A stretch of 64,000 nucleotides of DNA. Origin: Patagioenas fasciata (taxonomy: Eukaryota; Chordata; Aves; Columbiformes; Columbidae). The notes under the pieces are model-generated. The model made no database searches, had not been told where the DNA came from, and worked only from the letters and a program-made list of their open reading frames with translations. The translations under genes were made by a program, and so were the position numbers. The DNA is taken from the NCBI RefSeq assembly GCF_037038585.1, contig NC_092525.1:26810367-26874366 (forward strand). Direction: 5' to 3'. Shown here piece after piece: positions 24,861 to 36,949 of the stretch (position 1 is its first letter; each line of letters begins with the position of its first letter).

Positions 24861-26249
24861 CTGAAAGCTTATTTGGATGCATTCACAGTATTTCCAATTT
24901 TAGGGTAGAAAATGGAAAAAATTTAGCTCAGCCTTCCCTTAGGAAGTTGATCATGTAGTACAAAACTGTTTTTCTACCTGTAGAAGTATTATTATTTAAT
25001 AAATCATTTGATGCATCTGGAATGTCAGTGAAAATCTTCATATCATTCATATTTTTTTAAACTCTCAAATCAACAGGAAAAAAAAGTACTGAATAACAAG
25101 GAAAAATACACCCTAGATGATTACAGTATATGATCTTTTTTTCTCTTTCAGTTATACCTGTTAGATTATTTAATCTTTTTTGTTACTTGCTTCTTCAGGC
25201 AAAGTTTAGCTCTTGTAAGTTTGACTCTTACAAGCTGTTCCAGTAACCTATTTATCCATCAAAAAGTAGAATGTAAGCAGCAACTCCAAGGTTTCTCACG
25301 TTATACCTCAGCTCTGACAGAGGCTGAGAGTCCGTATTGGTTCCCATTCCACTTTGTTTAACAGCCTCTCACAAAGGCTGTTCCACAGAGTACCAGGCAA
25401 TACTGGTTGTTACAGAAGTGTCCATGTTCAATCATCCTGTGAGAATCAATCTTCTTTCATCCACACTGAAGCCACCAAGTAAACATTATGTACCTGGCAA
25501 TTTCAGTCACTGCTTGGAAATAGCCTCCTCTTTCCTTTTTTTCAGTTTAACCCAAAAGAAATTATAGCCCAAGAACAGACATACTTTCTTCTAAAAAGAT
25601 TACAGAGAGCAGCTTCTGATTTTATGTTAAGTCTATGGAAAATTGTCCTGCAAATTATACACATTTGACTGAAAGTCATAGTTTTCAAAAGTAATGAAAA
25701 TAAATTATGTCTCCTAGTAAAGTCAGCAGGAGTAAACTAATTATTTTAAATAATGCTTTACATAACTTCAAAATATCCACATCTTACAGCATCAGGTCAA
25801 AAATAAAGGCGATCAACGTATTCTGCATTCAAGCTCAAAAAACATGATCAAATTACCACATTCAAGCATAGATCACTATTACTGTAAAGGAGTCGCTGCT
25901 CCGGCTGGAGTTAATATCCAGCTCATTTATATTGCTTGTCTAAATCAATAGGACAACTCAAGTTATTTAACTGGATTTCTGCTGGAAGACAATAATATAT
26001 CTACATTTACCAAAGTGTAGGTAACTTCTAAAGCTTCTCTTCCATTTTTGTGACGTGTTATCAATCCTAGCAGTTGACACAGGATTGCCTCTTTTCAACA
26101 TTATTTTGATTTTGGAAAGCATGATGCAGTCAATTAAGCATTAAGAAGTGCACAGTAGATTTGGGATCTGAATTTACATTTATGCTAGGATTTGACACAG
26201 TTTTACAAACATTAAATAAATGCTGCAGTACCACTGCACTGCAAGTACT

Positions 26250-26335
26250 ATATAGTATATTTTATCTAATTTCCAGAAAGGTAGACAGGCACAGAAAAAG
26301 GCAACTTCATCAAAGGGCACATGACATTTAGTTTT
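26250..26335 (-). mobile_element. probable MIR relic, antisense
   Basis: GTAGACAGGCACAGAAAAAG, then GCAACTTCATCAAAGGGCAC and ATGAC, follow the antisense MIR order ('gaaactgaggcacagagaggttaagtgacttgcccaaggtcacacag'). Diverged bases flank it. Identified by eye only. Confidence 0.48.
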
Positions 26336-26639
26336 AGCTCCGCTAAAGCGAACACCTGTCTTAAGTGCTGCTGATGCTCAGGCACTACCTTTTTCAATTA
26401 TTACTTGAAGTATTTATTTAAAAATAAGTCCCCTTTTTTAGTTTAAAACCATGGAGTCACAAACAGTCAGTTCAGTAAGACTTGGGCTGAGCTACAAACA
26501 TATCACAAAAGCTTTCATTTAACTGTTGACTAGGACTCACCTGTGATGTTAATGGAAATTGAAGCTATTTATTTAGAGGCCAAACAATTTATGATCAAAT
26601 ATTTGGCACATTTTTCTCTGCTGTTCCAAACACACACCT

Positions 26640-27640
26640 CATCCTTAATCACATTACATCCTTAATTTTCTTAGTTGTTTTACCTCCCCTCCATTTTTTT
26701 CCTTATCCTGTTTAATCAGAGCTGCCCATCACACCAGGCTTCATAATCAATTGCGAACTCCATCCTCGTGTTGTACAACGCAAGCACAATAAATGCATTA
26801 CAGAGTTATTGTCTCAGCATAATATTAAGGTGTGAAAAAATTATCAACTGATTAATATTGCATCAGACAAAAATCTATTGTAAATTAATAAATCATGAAA
26901 TAATTTGCTCTTTCAAAACCAATACAATCAATACTTCTCATGCTATTTTATTCTGCCATGTAGTTTAAGCAAAAGAAAAATGCAGACTTTATTAACATGT
27001 CTTATCTGGGAAAAGGTCTAAGGTTTCTGCTTTGTCTCTAAAAGAATGCAGTGGTTATAATGAGTTTATGAGCATTCACACACTAACCAACCAAGTACTT
27101 AATTTTTTTCATTTGTGTAGTAATGTAATATTTCAAAAGAAACTGAATTTAATCAGATGCAGTGGAAGTTATTCAATAGCTGATAGATGAACGTACTGTA
27201 AAATGTAATGCTACCTAGTTACAAAAGAAAAGAGAGAGAAGATGCTAATTCTGCTGATGAAGATATTGTTTTCCCCCTCTTGTGCCCTATTCATTATGCA
27301 AGGCTGCAGAATATGAAGTGTAGTGTGTGATCCGGGCGATCTAATGATCTCCCACACCTGCTCATCTGGTACAATTTTAATTAACACTCCAAGGAGGTTT
27401 GTCAAGAGTAATCAAAAACATTGTCGCTTATAAAGCTGTGGCAAGAAATCAATAGTTTTCATCAGAAAAGGTAAGGTCTGGCATAACTGAACCATTTAAT
27501 TGCTTCATTCCAATAAACAAAAACTGCACATTTTAATGACTTGATTTTGGAGATCAATATCTAACCACATATTGCATTAAACAGCAACATGTGGTGGGAT
27601 ATTCACAGTCATTTCAATTCAGAATGAAGCATTCCTCTTT
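26640..27640. other. candidate conserved noncoding region
   Basis: About 1 kb of AT-rich, repeat-free sequence has many TAAT/ATTA homeobox-type cores, CAATCA-like motifs and E-boxes (CACCTG near 27355, CATCTG near 27365). The texture is that of deeply conserved developmental enhancers. Both strands are interrupted by stops apart from one 65-codon frame that I do not believe. This is an impression, not a demonstrated conservation. Confidence 0.25.
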
Positions 27641-30600
27641 TTTTATTTCATCTCAAATGGCAATAGGTTGCTGAGCCTATGCAGTGCTATGATTTATATC
27701 AAATGAGTGACCTCTAGGGCCGTAAGACTAGAACGGGTGACTAGTTCTCAATGGTAAGCTACTGGCACTTGACAAAGTGCCTGAAGCAGAATGAATTTAC
27801 TTCTGTTTTCCTCAATCATCAACAGGCTCTGTCCTGACCCCCATACTGACTCCTATAACAAGATCTCCTGTCTCTGACTGAAAAATTTACTGTCATGTCT
27901 ACTTTTCATTGAGCTCAAGTGAGTACTTCTGTCACCTTCAGTGAACTGAGTCTGTAAAAGATTTAACTAAACACCAGTCACAGTTTAAAAACTAAGCAAG
28001 AACATCTCTTATTAAAAATACTGCTTTTAAGCACTTCTGCTGCTTAAAAGTCTGGGACCTATGCCTTTTTATTATGGTTTGGCTTCTATAAGTGTTCATC
28101 ATTAAGCTGTTAAAAGCTACTGCTCTGCAAAGAAATGAATGAAAGACTCATGGTATAATGCAGGTATCACAACATCAGTAAAATCTGGTGGTACCATAAT
28201 AGAACACTCCACCTGGATACAAATGCAGCCAAAGTTTAAATGCTTGTGAACTAGGAAAGATTCAACAATGTGAGATTTTACATATCAAGAGATATCAACT
28301 ACAAATCCCACAGGCATTTGAATTCATGATCTGATTTGTATACAATATAGAGTATCACCATGCTCAAAATATGTCTATATACACTAATGATATTAACAGA
28401 TTTTTTTACTATTCAAAGATTTTTAATTTTAAAGCTATCCTTTAAAAACATTTTTCAACACTCTTCCAATAACAGCAGTTATCACAGAATATACGATACC
28501 TAGCTACACATAAAAGCATGCACAGTACACCTTCAAGATTTTAACTAGTATTTTACTAATATTTTAACTTTATAAAGTAATAAAAACTAATATTGCAAGA
28601 ACCCTTCCTATCAACAATAAGGCAATTAAAAGACTGACACTTGATGGTTTATACCAACATCTCACTAAAGCCTTACGCAAAATTTTCACTCCCTCTTTAA
28701 TTTTCAATTCTTCTACCCTCCCTGCTTCACAGCTTCTGGCTATTGGCTTTTACAATCTGTCCCCAGAGAGCCAGGAGTTATTGCTGCTGTCGATGGAAGA
28801 GAAAGGGATGTTATTCCCTTGTCACCCTCTCCAGCTCCAGCAGATTCCTAGCTCTGATCTATAGCCTTCATTGGAGAAAAGCGTCTGACATGCTGTTAGT
28901 TCTCAACCCTGTCAGATCCATCTACCCATGCTACTGGCATTACTTACTGGAGTCAGAGTCACAGGAGTCAGACCAAAAATTTGAGAAGCAAACACTATAT
29001 CCACTTCTATTTCAGTAAATATAGGAGAGAAACATCTACTGCAAAGCGTGCAGGTTTTCAGGAGGTGCTGTGTGCCACATACTCTTTGAATCTGAGCTTC
29101 CAAACAGCTAAAGTAGTATCCCAAAATATTCATGTTTACAATAGAAATACCGCACAATCTAGGTAGCATCAGGTAAACAGAAAAGATTACAGAACAGTTA
29201 ACAAAATGGACTTAAGCAAATTTAGCACTTCCTTTGATATTGTTTTAACAAACTACTCCTTGATGGTTTAGTGGTTGTTTTTAATAGACATTCGCATGGC
29301 TGCTACATAAAATGGGCACCTTCAATGGCAGGTGAGAGGCAGTAGGAGATGGCTATGACTCATTTACTTGTAGGCTGACTGTTCTCCCACAATATCAATC
29401 TCTCCATCAGCATTTTGCATGTATTATTTTAGAGGACTTTAACAGTAAATGAACCTTTAATTGTAAAGTATCAATAAGGGGACTGTGTAGATAGCTGGCT
29501 TAGTTCTTCTTATATTCCACACTCAGCAAAATGAACTGATCTCCCTGCCTCACACATGTGTGGCTCTGGATCTCCTCTACCTGCTCAGGTCAAATCCTAC
29601 TCTCATGAGGCTAGAACCAAAACCTTTGTGCTTGGTGTGACTGCCAAGCAAGTGGTGATGATTCCTCTCAATACATGCAGTGGATCACTTTTGCTCACAC
29701 TGTCAGTATCAGCAATACAGGTAAAGCCAAGAAAAAAGTGCAAGTCCAGTTACAGCAGCGCTTGACCCCTCTTGGAGCAAAGGGGTGCTATCATGTCCCT
29801 CTCTTCATCAAGCACCTGCAGGCAGAGCTTCTCATGTACCCTTTCGCTGTCTTCTGGCCTTTTTCCCCTCCTCTCCTTCCTTTCCTTCAGGCAAGGCTGT
29901 AGGAAAAACAGTTTTGCTTCCCTTTTATGAGTTTTACAGAGCAAGCTCCCCTTTTCCATTTTTCATCATAAGCAAGGAGGATGAATGGGGAAGGTGTTGC
30001 TGTTTCCACTTCCTTTCTCTCCGTCTGCTCAATGAGAAGCAGAAGCCAAGTGAGCTATTACTGGAGGACATAAGGGACTGGGGTCAAAGCAGTGACTGCA
30101 GATGGTGCAGGATGAGAGCTACTGGACATCTACTTTTCAAGGTCAGAATGGGTTTTGACCAGAGAAATCACCACATTATCCTTAGGAAATCAGGTAGTTT
30201 GGCAAATATTCTATAAATTTACAGATAACAGCTGGAACATAGAAGACTTCAAGACTTGTGGTAAGCAAGGGAGTGTTCCTGCAGAGGGGAATAGTAGGTA
30301 ACAGAACAGGATTTTGATCTTGAATGAACTTCTGTTGGAATATAAATAATAAAAATTCTTAACTTCTGGTGTTGCTCAAAAGCCAAACACATACTGTCTA
30401 AAAGTTCTCATTCAGTATTAAGAAATCAGCCCTTAATTGTGCTAGATCAGCTCTCACCTGTATTTTAAAAGTTTCTACACTCATTCTGATCCCTACTCTC
30501 CAGCAAAGCCTACAGCTACACCTGACAGATTTCCTTACTGACAAGCAACAAGAACAGCCCAAACTCCCACAAGACAGACCAGTAAAGTTTTCCAGATAAG

Positions 30601-31162
30601 TAAAGTTTGAGGCATTCTTTGTACAACCATATGCACTTTCACTTTCCTGAGGTACAGAGCTATAACCGTAATTGGTTTTATCAGCCAAAGCCAGCAAACA
30701 ACATCTTAAAATGACTTAAAGAGGCACAACAGAAGTTTTAAAATAGGAGTTAACAGGATCTTAACTGAGAAGGAAAGGAGAGCAGCCAACAACAGTTTTA
30801 CTTAAGATATATATGAGGATATACTAGGTTATCCTTTTTAGCATGAGGAGAAATGAGAAACAATTTAGTGCATTTAACCAGGAAACTAACAGAAATTAGA
30901 AATTATGGAGGAGAAAAAAGCAAAGTACTCTACTTATACACAATGTTAGCTGCTCTTTTTCCTCAGAGGCACCGGGGCCTGTCAGAAAAGATACAGACTG
31001 CTTTTCTCATGGCAATTTCACTCAAATTAATGTATTTTATCCTCCTAAAAGTGAATAACTTTTTTCTCATTGTAGGAGATTATCATTAAATGCCTTCCTG
31101 AAGTGGCATGAACATAAGACAATTAACACCATGAATATATGGGTAGTTATGACTATAGATGT
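27641..31162. other. AT-rich noncoding stretch
   Basis: Frames near 28743-29166 and 29556-30216 overlap each other on both strands and show no domain. Nothing else recognised. Confidence 0.55.
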
Positions 31163-31186
31163 ATATGTTTGCACATGCAAACATAT
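31163..31186. other. 24-base palindrome with inverted forkhead-like motifs
   Basis: ATATGTTTGCA and TGCAAACATAT are exact reverse complements separated by CA, giving 11-bp arms. Each arm contains TGTTTGC, a core recognised by forkhead (FOX) proteins in general. Binding is inferred from motif only, and the surrounding AT-rich DNA also favours chance palindromes. Confidence 0.6.
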
Positions 31187-32489
31187 TTTTGGCAGATTTT
31201 TTTACACTTCTTATCTGGAAAAAAAATCTGTATAGAAATCTGTATAGAAAGCTGCATGATACGAATACATGAGAGATACAGAAGTGAAAATAGCTAGCTT
31301 AGTTTTCCACAAGCATCCTAAACCAAGAGTTTTGGTCAGTTACTTTTAATGTATAATATTCTAGTGTTCAGACCTTCATAAGCTCATAAAATTTAACAGA
31401 AATGCAAAGTAAAAAGGCAGATCTAAAAATTCAGAGAAGCACAGGGTAGCCAGGCAATACAAATGTTAGTCTACACTTACATTATTTTCTCTGTTACTTC
31501 CTGAGTGTATATAAAACCATACATGATCTGAGATGAAAGCTATCTCATGTTGCCCAATTTAAGATTTTCGCTTTTAATTCATCAGAGCCTTGTGTTTCTT
31601 CTTAAACCCCAGCTCTTCAAACGAAGCAATACTAAGTGGTCTGGCATTTCTTAAGTGAAAGCTGATACACTACATTGCCACCCTTCACAGGAGTGCACCC
31701 ACACTGGAATAAGGGGCTGTGGAGAGTGTCTAACTAAACTAAGATTCAAAAATAATTAACACATGGTGGAAACTCTCCTACGAACAAGAATCCACGTGGT
31801 TTTAACGTCCTTCAGCATCAACGTAAACTGTAGCAGGGATTCGGCTCACTGCAGGACTATAGTAGTAAGTATTGGTGAGGAAAATGTTCTACCATAAATA
31901 TCAACCACAAAACTCATCCTACTTTGAATTCTAAACAAGCAAACACATACTGATACCATACCACTGAGGCATTTAGAACCAAAATATAAGTTTTGCTTTG
32001 GTTTTGTTTTTTAATTTATGTTCAGTCCAGATATAACATTATAACAGCTGCATTGTAACAGCAGTAGGGAGATGCCAAGTATGAGGAATAAACATTGAAA
32101 AGCCTCTTACTTTCATGTATACATGTCCCTAAACCTTGGAAAATCAACACAGAATGCATTACCTTCAGTAAGCTTATTAACATTCTCTGTTCTATCCATT
32201 GATTCTTTAATATCAATTCAAAGTTATCAATTAAAAAAGATGGAGTTTAAATTATTCCTAAATGTGAATTATTATTCATAAGAACCCTTCAGTGTCACTT
32301 TATCTTTTCCAAATAACAAGTTACAAATGTGGAAAGTTTCATGTTCAAGTTCCTGAATTGCACAGACAACCCACTACTTAGAACAACAAACCAGATTCTC
32401 CTCTTTTCAAGCAAGAATTTAATAGTAATTAAGTATAATAATTGTTCATTAATATAATTTTTTTTAATACTATATAGATCTTTTGGTCT

Positions 32490-33310
32490 AACCTCCATGC
32501 GCATGCAACAGCAGAAGAGAAGATGCCCCTGAGAGGACAAAGGAAATAAAATAACAGGAAATAAAACCAGCAGGAAGATGAAGAAAAAACAGAGGACTTT
32601 GGGACAACAGCAGACAAGGCAGAGGACAACAATCATGTCACTGATAAGGAAGTTGGAAAGAAAGCACTCAGTGGATCAGACAGGCTTTGCCGTATCCTGA
32701 GGTACAGAATAAGAAAGTAAGAATTTGCATAGGCTTGAGCAGGACTGCAGAGGAATGAAGGGAGACGAAAATGGAACAAATTGTATTAGTTAAGAAAACT
32801 AGTTACTAAAGCAAAGAAAGGCATTTTATTGCAGGAACTTAAACAAGCAGTATACACCAGAAGAACCAACAAGATTTGTCTACCAACATAAAGGAGAAAA
32901 GGCTCAAGAGTCCAGATCAATACTTTAGCAATCAGTACTGAGAATGGTGATGTTAACAAACAGTGACTGGGCCTGAGCTGGAGGTAAACAGATATTCAGA
33001 ACAACAAATAAAAAAGACAGAGAGATGTGAAAAGATTTCAAATGGAATGTGGATGTCACTAACATGAAAATACTGCTTGAAGCTTTAAATGCAGAAGCTG
33101 GTCACAGAGAAAATACAGAAAGAAGGTATGAGAATCTGGAAGAGTTATTGCAGAGAACCAGTAACAGTGAAAATGAAGGAAAATGGGCAAAGTACAACAG
33201 AAAAGCATTGACTGAATCCTGGAAGCCCGAGAATGAAAGTTTAAAAAGAGGGAAAATGCTGCCTGTATGAAAAGAAGCAACACACCAGGCAGATTTTGCT
33301 TTGAAGAATC
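32490..33310 (+). other. purine-skewed block
   Basis: The + strand is strikingly rich in A and G over about 800 bases, without being a simple repeat. Two open frames at its end touch (33049-33270 and 33267-33521; ATGA overlap). The first predicts a charged, Glu/Lys/Asn-rich peptide. I recognise no family. Purine skew lowers pyrimidine-starting stop codons, so long frames here are partly expected. Possible explanations are a noncoding transcript exon, a decayed repeat, or chance. Confidence 0.3.
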
Positions 33311-34072
33311 CATTAGTGACCTTGTTCAGGGAAAAATTGTTTGTGTTGAAGAGAACAAGAATCTGTTTATTCATCATGCAACAATTAGCAAAAAAAAAGA
33401 AGCAAAATCAGCTACAGAAGTGGCACATTTATGTTTGAAAGGTATAAGAAGGAAATGGGAAAAGTATCTGGAAGCATTCATGAGGTCAAGAGATTGTATT
33501 TATTCTTTCGGACAATACTGAGTATACTTGAAAGTGCATGGAAGTTCCTCTCCATGAATTTTATTCTCCCTGCACATTCCCTCCTACATTACTTCAGCAT
33601 AACACTGGAAAGAACAAAATTCTCCAAAACAGCAAAATCTCCCTCCGAACACTAAAGTTCAGCCATTGCATGGCAGCACAGAAGGCAAAGTGAAACTACA
33701 ATTTTGAAAAGGCTGTAGAGCTCTGAATTTCTTCCATCTGAGCTTAATTATCATAATCTCTAGGGCTTCCCTCCTCATTTTAGTTCTTAATCATGAGCTA
33801 AAACACCTTTTGCACATTCTATTTTATAAACACATTACATTTCCAAATGACAATTTGAGGCCTAATTGCTTAATTTGAACTACTCTAAACACCTAACAAA
33901 TTATATTTGTCTCTATTCTGTAGTCACATGGTGGAGTGTCCTCGAGAAGATGGTCCTAACCAACACCAGCTGTGCCCAACTGCCATTACCATCACAGCTC
34001 CAGCAGATCACACAATCTGTTAAATAACTGACAATTTAAAGCTCCCTTTTAAGAGAATATCGAGGTCATAAA

Positions 34073-34125
34073 ATTCAAATCCCATATTCCAATCCATTCC
34101 TCATCAGCCTTTGCAAGTCACAAAA
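34073..34125 (+). mobile_element. possible MIR relic, sense
   Basis: ATTCAAATCCCATATTCCAA, then TTCCTCATCAGCCTTTGCAAGTCAC, resembles the MIR stretch 'ttcgaatcccggctctgccacttactagctg...gggcaagtcac'. It abuts an A-rich spacer and then an antisense MIR-like block. The match is weak and could be chance. Confidence 0.35.
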
Positions 34126-34141
34126 AACAAACAAACAAAAA

Positions 34142-34218
34142 AATCACATGATCACAGCTGGAATTAAAATTGGGCCTTTTCCTTTAATCCAGCAATAACC
34201 ACCATATGCTGCATTATC
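34142..34218 (-). mobile_element. MIR relic, antisense, tRNA-like half
   Basis: ATCACATGATCACAGCTGG, then GAATTAAAATTGGGCC, then AATCCAGCAATAACCACCAT and ATGCTGCATTAT, follow the antisense 5' half of MIR ('caaggtcacacagctgg ... ctgggattcgaaccc ... ctcttaaccactatgctatact'). The CTTAACCACTATGCT-like end is the most telling part. Confidence 0.52.
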
Positions 34219-36364
34219 CTAGAAGCAAGAAAGAACGGATGCACCTCCAGATCAGCAGCACAAACTAACCCAAGTGTTTCTTTTCACTTATTTTTTTTAT
34301 TTTAAGAAAAGTACACAAACCAAAAATGTCATTAATAGATATCACAATTTGTTTCTTTGATGTATATTTGCGGTGAGTCTTACTTGTCCCTCAGAGAGTA
34401 CCAAATAAAACTCTTTCTATCCTTTCCAGGTGCATCAAAGAAGAGAAGTTGGTAACAAAAAACCCTCAGTTTATTCTGTGAGCATCACAAGAGACACTGG
34501 TTTCAAAAATATCCTCCTTGTTCAAGACCACAGGAAGAGCTTCTCCTTAATGCAGAACCACATACCATTGCAGAAACAGCTGAAGCAATTATTAGCATAG
34601 TGAGTGGATGAGAGATCACAGAAACAGGTGGCAGGGGTGGGAAGGTAGAATTTGGACTTAATGTATTATTTGATATTCAACAGAATATGCAGTGGAACTC
34701 AAGATTGATTACCGAGAAACTGGAAGAAGGAAGGAAGGAAAACCCTTTCTGGGGAAATAAACGTGCCAAATACCAACAGTCATGGGATGTCTCAAAACGC
34801 AGCTCAGCAGGCAGCGCAAGAGCTGAGACTGACTGCCCCTTCTGTCCCAACCAGTACTACAGTTCCAGTGAACATAAACCCTGCAGGGCTGTGCGTCACC
34901 CCTTCACCCCATGTGCCTTCCAACAGCTCCAGCCCGGAGCAGCGCTCTGCAGTCTGGAGGCACAAACCCCACTAGTGGTTTCACTCCATTTCAGCTCCTC
35001 AGTAACTATCAGAATAAGGTGGCTGATTTCACTTGAAACATGTAGCCCTTTAAAAGAAATGGGTCCTTTGTTCCTCTTGAGAAATGTTTATTACCCTCAG
35101 ATTACAAGGTCTTTGTAATATCACTTCATAAAAGCATAAAATCTGGGCGATAACTATTCTAATCACAGTAAGCCTCTGTATGATGCTGCAACTTCTGTAG
35201 ACAACACTACTTTAGAAGTACTCTTTATATTTCTTATTTTGGGGGACAGAAGATGGGAGGTTAATCCATTCCTTACATTATGGTTATTTTGAACAAATTA
35301 TAAAATTGCCTACTATTTTTATTACTCCTTGACGAAGCAAATAATATTTAATACTTTAGTCATATTTTCCCAGCAAGAAAAAAAAATAGTATAGGGTGAA
35401 GGTCAAATTCAACTTTTATGTCCATGTGAAGAGATATTACTATTGTCTCATAAAGAAGATACATAATTAAGGCTGTGAACTGCATGATCAGTTCCATCGT
35501 TAGCAGAAGAGATTTCTGAAATCTATATTGATTTTTGCCTGTGAATCTGCATTAGCCTAATCCTCATATACAAGTACTATGAATCCACAGAGAATTTATC
35601 TTTTTCTCTTTCGTTCACAAAAATCTCACAGCTGAAATTTTTGCAAGAAAACTAATGACAGGCCAAGCTCTTTTCCAAAAATACGTGTGTAAAAAAAAAG
35701 TAGAAGTTGTAGAGGAGCTTTCTGCTGCAGAACACAATTCAAACATATTGACACCTCTTCCAGACAAATCACGTTTTGTTTTACACTACTTTAAAGGAGA
35801 TCTGAACATCAGCCACTATAAATGTGGAGCAAACATTACATATGGCATGCTACCAAAGATATTGAAAAAAAAAAAAAAAGGAAGGGAGAAACATAAAATA
35901 TTAATGGGTCAAGTTCTGCTCTTAAATATACGGATGTAAATACCTTGCAACTAGATTGGCCCAATCCAGAAACTCTTTTTATATCCTCAGATTGCCAGGT
36001 ACAAGCAACAGTGCTCACAGATGTCTGCTACATATCAGTGCTGAATGCCATGTATCACAGAATCAAGTTTATTTCTGCCAAAACAAACAGCTGCATAACA
36101 AGGTTTAAAAAAAAAAAAAAAAACCACAAAAATTATGATCACTAGTCTACCTTGCCCAGCTTGCAGAAAACCAAATCTAAATTACACAGAATAAACACAT
36201 CGCTGGATTTGGATGCAAAATTACCTGTGTCCCCAGAATGCCATTTTGGTAAGACAGGCCACTGTTCGAAGCTTCAAGGCTCAAGTGTCAGATAACTTAG
36301 CACTGAGTTCCAAATTTGCCAGAAGACCTTAGCTTCTACACAACCTTCTTGTAGGTCAAAACCC
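34219..36364. other. noncoding stretch
   Basis: A 143-codon frame (34687-35118) is Cys/Ser/Pro-rich and unlike any family I know. It overlaps a GC-richer piece, so fewer stops are expected. An acceptor-like TTTCTATCCTTTCCAG lies at about 34413-34428 but leads into no clear exon. Confidence 0.5.
36107..36123. repeat. poly(A) run, ~17 bases
   Basis: A homopolymer with no recognisable retroposon body. A similar 14-base run lies at 35866-35879. Confidence 0.8.
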
Positions 36365-36430
36365 ACAGTGTGACACAAAGCCCATTGAACTAAGGGGAGA
36401 TATTTTTCTACTACCTCAAACGGACTCATG
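36365..36430. repeat. possible ancient amniote interspersed-repeat relic
   Basis: ACAAAGCCCATTGAACTAAG and the ~35 bases after it resemble a motif often seen in reptile and bird DNA of the form 'ccaaagcccattgaagtcaatgg'. I cannot name the family. Resemblance to a common motif is the only support. Confidence 0.3.
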
Positions 36431-36559
36431 TTCTGGGCCCTGTCACCCCCTGGTGTGTGGCGGACAGAGCTGGTGGGTGGCACCTCGTCCTGCTCCTGCG
36501 CACTCCTCCCAGCCACAGCACAGCTCCAGCACCTCCACGCCCTGTGCTCATCAGTGAGA

Positions 36560-36577
36560 TGACTCACTCATTTGCAT
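36560..36577. promoter_or_regulatory. AP-1 site next to octamer motif
   Basis: TGACTCA (36560-36566, AP-1/MARE core) is followed by ATTTGCAT (36570-36577, the POU octamer) at the edge of a GC-rich patch (about 36420-36545). Both are exact consensus matches. Function is inferred only from motif identity and closeness. Confidence 0.35.
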
Positions 36578-36908
36578 CTACAGCCCACCACTAAAAGAAG
36601 TGTGAAACATCAAATGCACAAAATCAAATATTTTACAACCAGTATCTCTTCCAGAAATTAGGTTCTTTCTTGAAAAAATACTGGTAACCACAAAAGGGCA
36701 GTGAAAACTGCCCTTTGACTAATAAAGACATCCTAAGACATCACCATGCTGACTTCCTAACAGCAGCCTTCGTAGCATCTCAGAGTTTGAAATTGGCTTC
36801 TTAGAAGTTTGCATCTTAAACTTGAACAAATTGCGTTGGACACAACATTTTCAATTTAGATTTTGAATACCTGTATTGGTATATGTTCACTCCTTCCCCT
36901 GCCCCCAG

Positions 36909-36949
36909 TTTTGTTTTCTTCCTTTTGGTTTGTTTTGGTTTTGTTTTCA
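36909..36949. repeat. G/T-rich tract
   Basis: TTTTG and TTTGG units interrupted by one pyrimidine patch. Low complexity. Confidence 0.65.

Noticed and set aside
34687-35118. 143-codon open frame on the + strand
   Set aside because: No recognisable domain, overlaps a second frame, and lies in a GC-richer piece where stops are fewer.
36053-36066. ATCACAGAATCAAG resembling antisense CR1 octamers
   Set aside because: Only one unit, and the following bases do not resemble the CR1 3' end.
36274-36567. 97-codon frame on the minus strand
   Set aside because: It overlaps a GC patch and a repeat-like motif. No family recognised.
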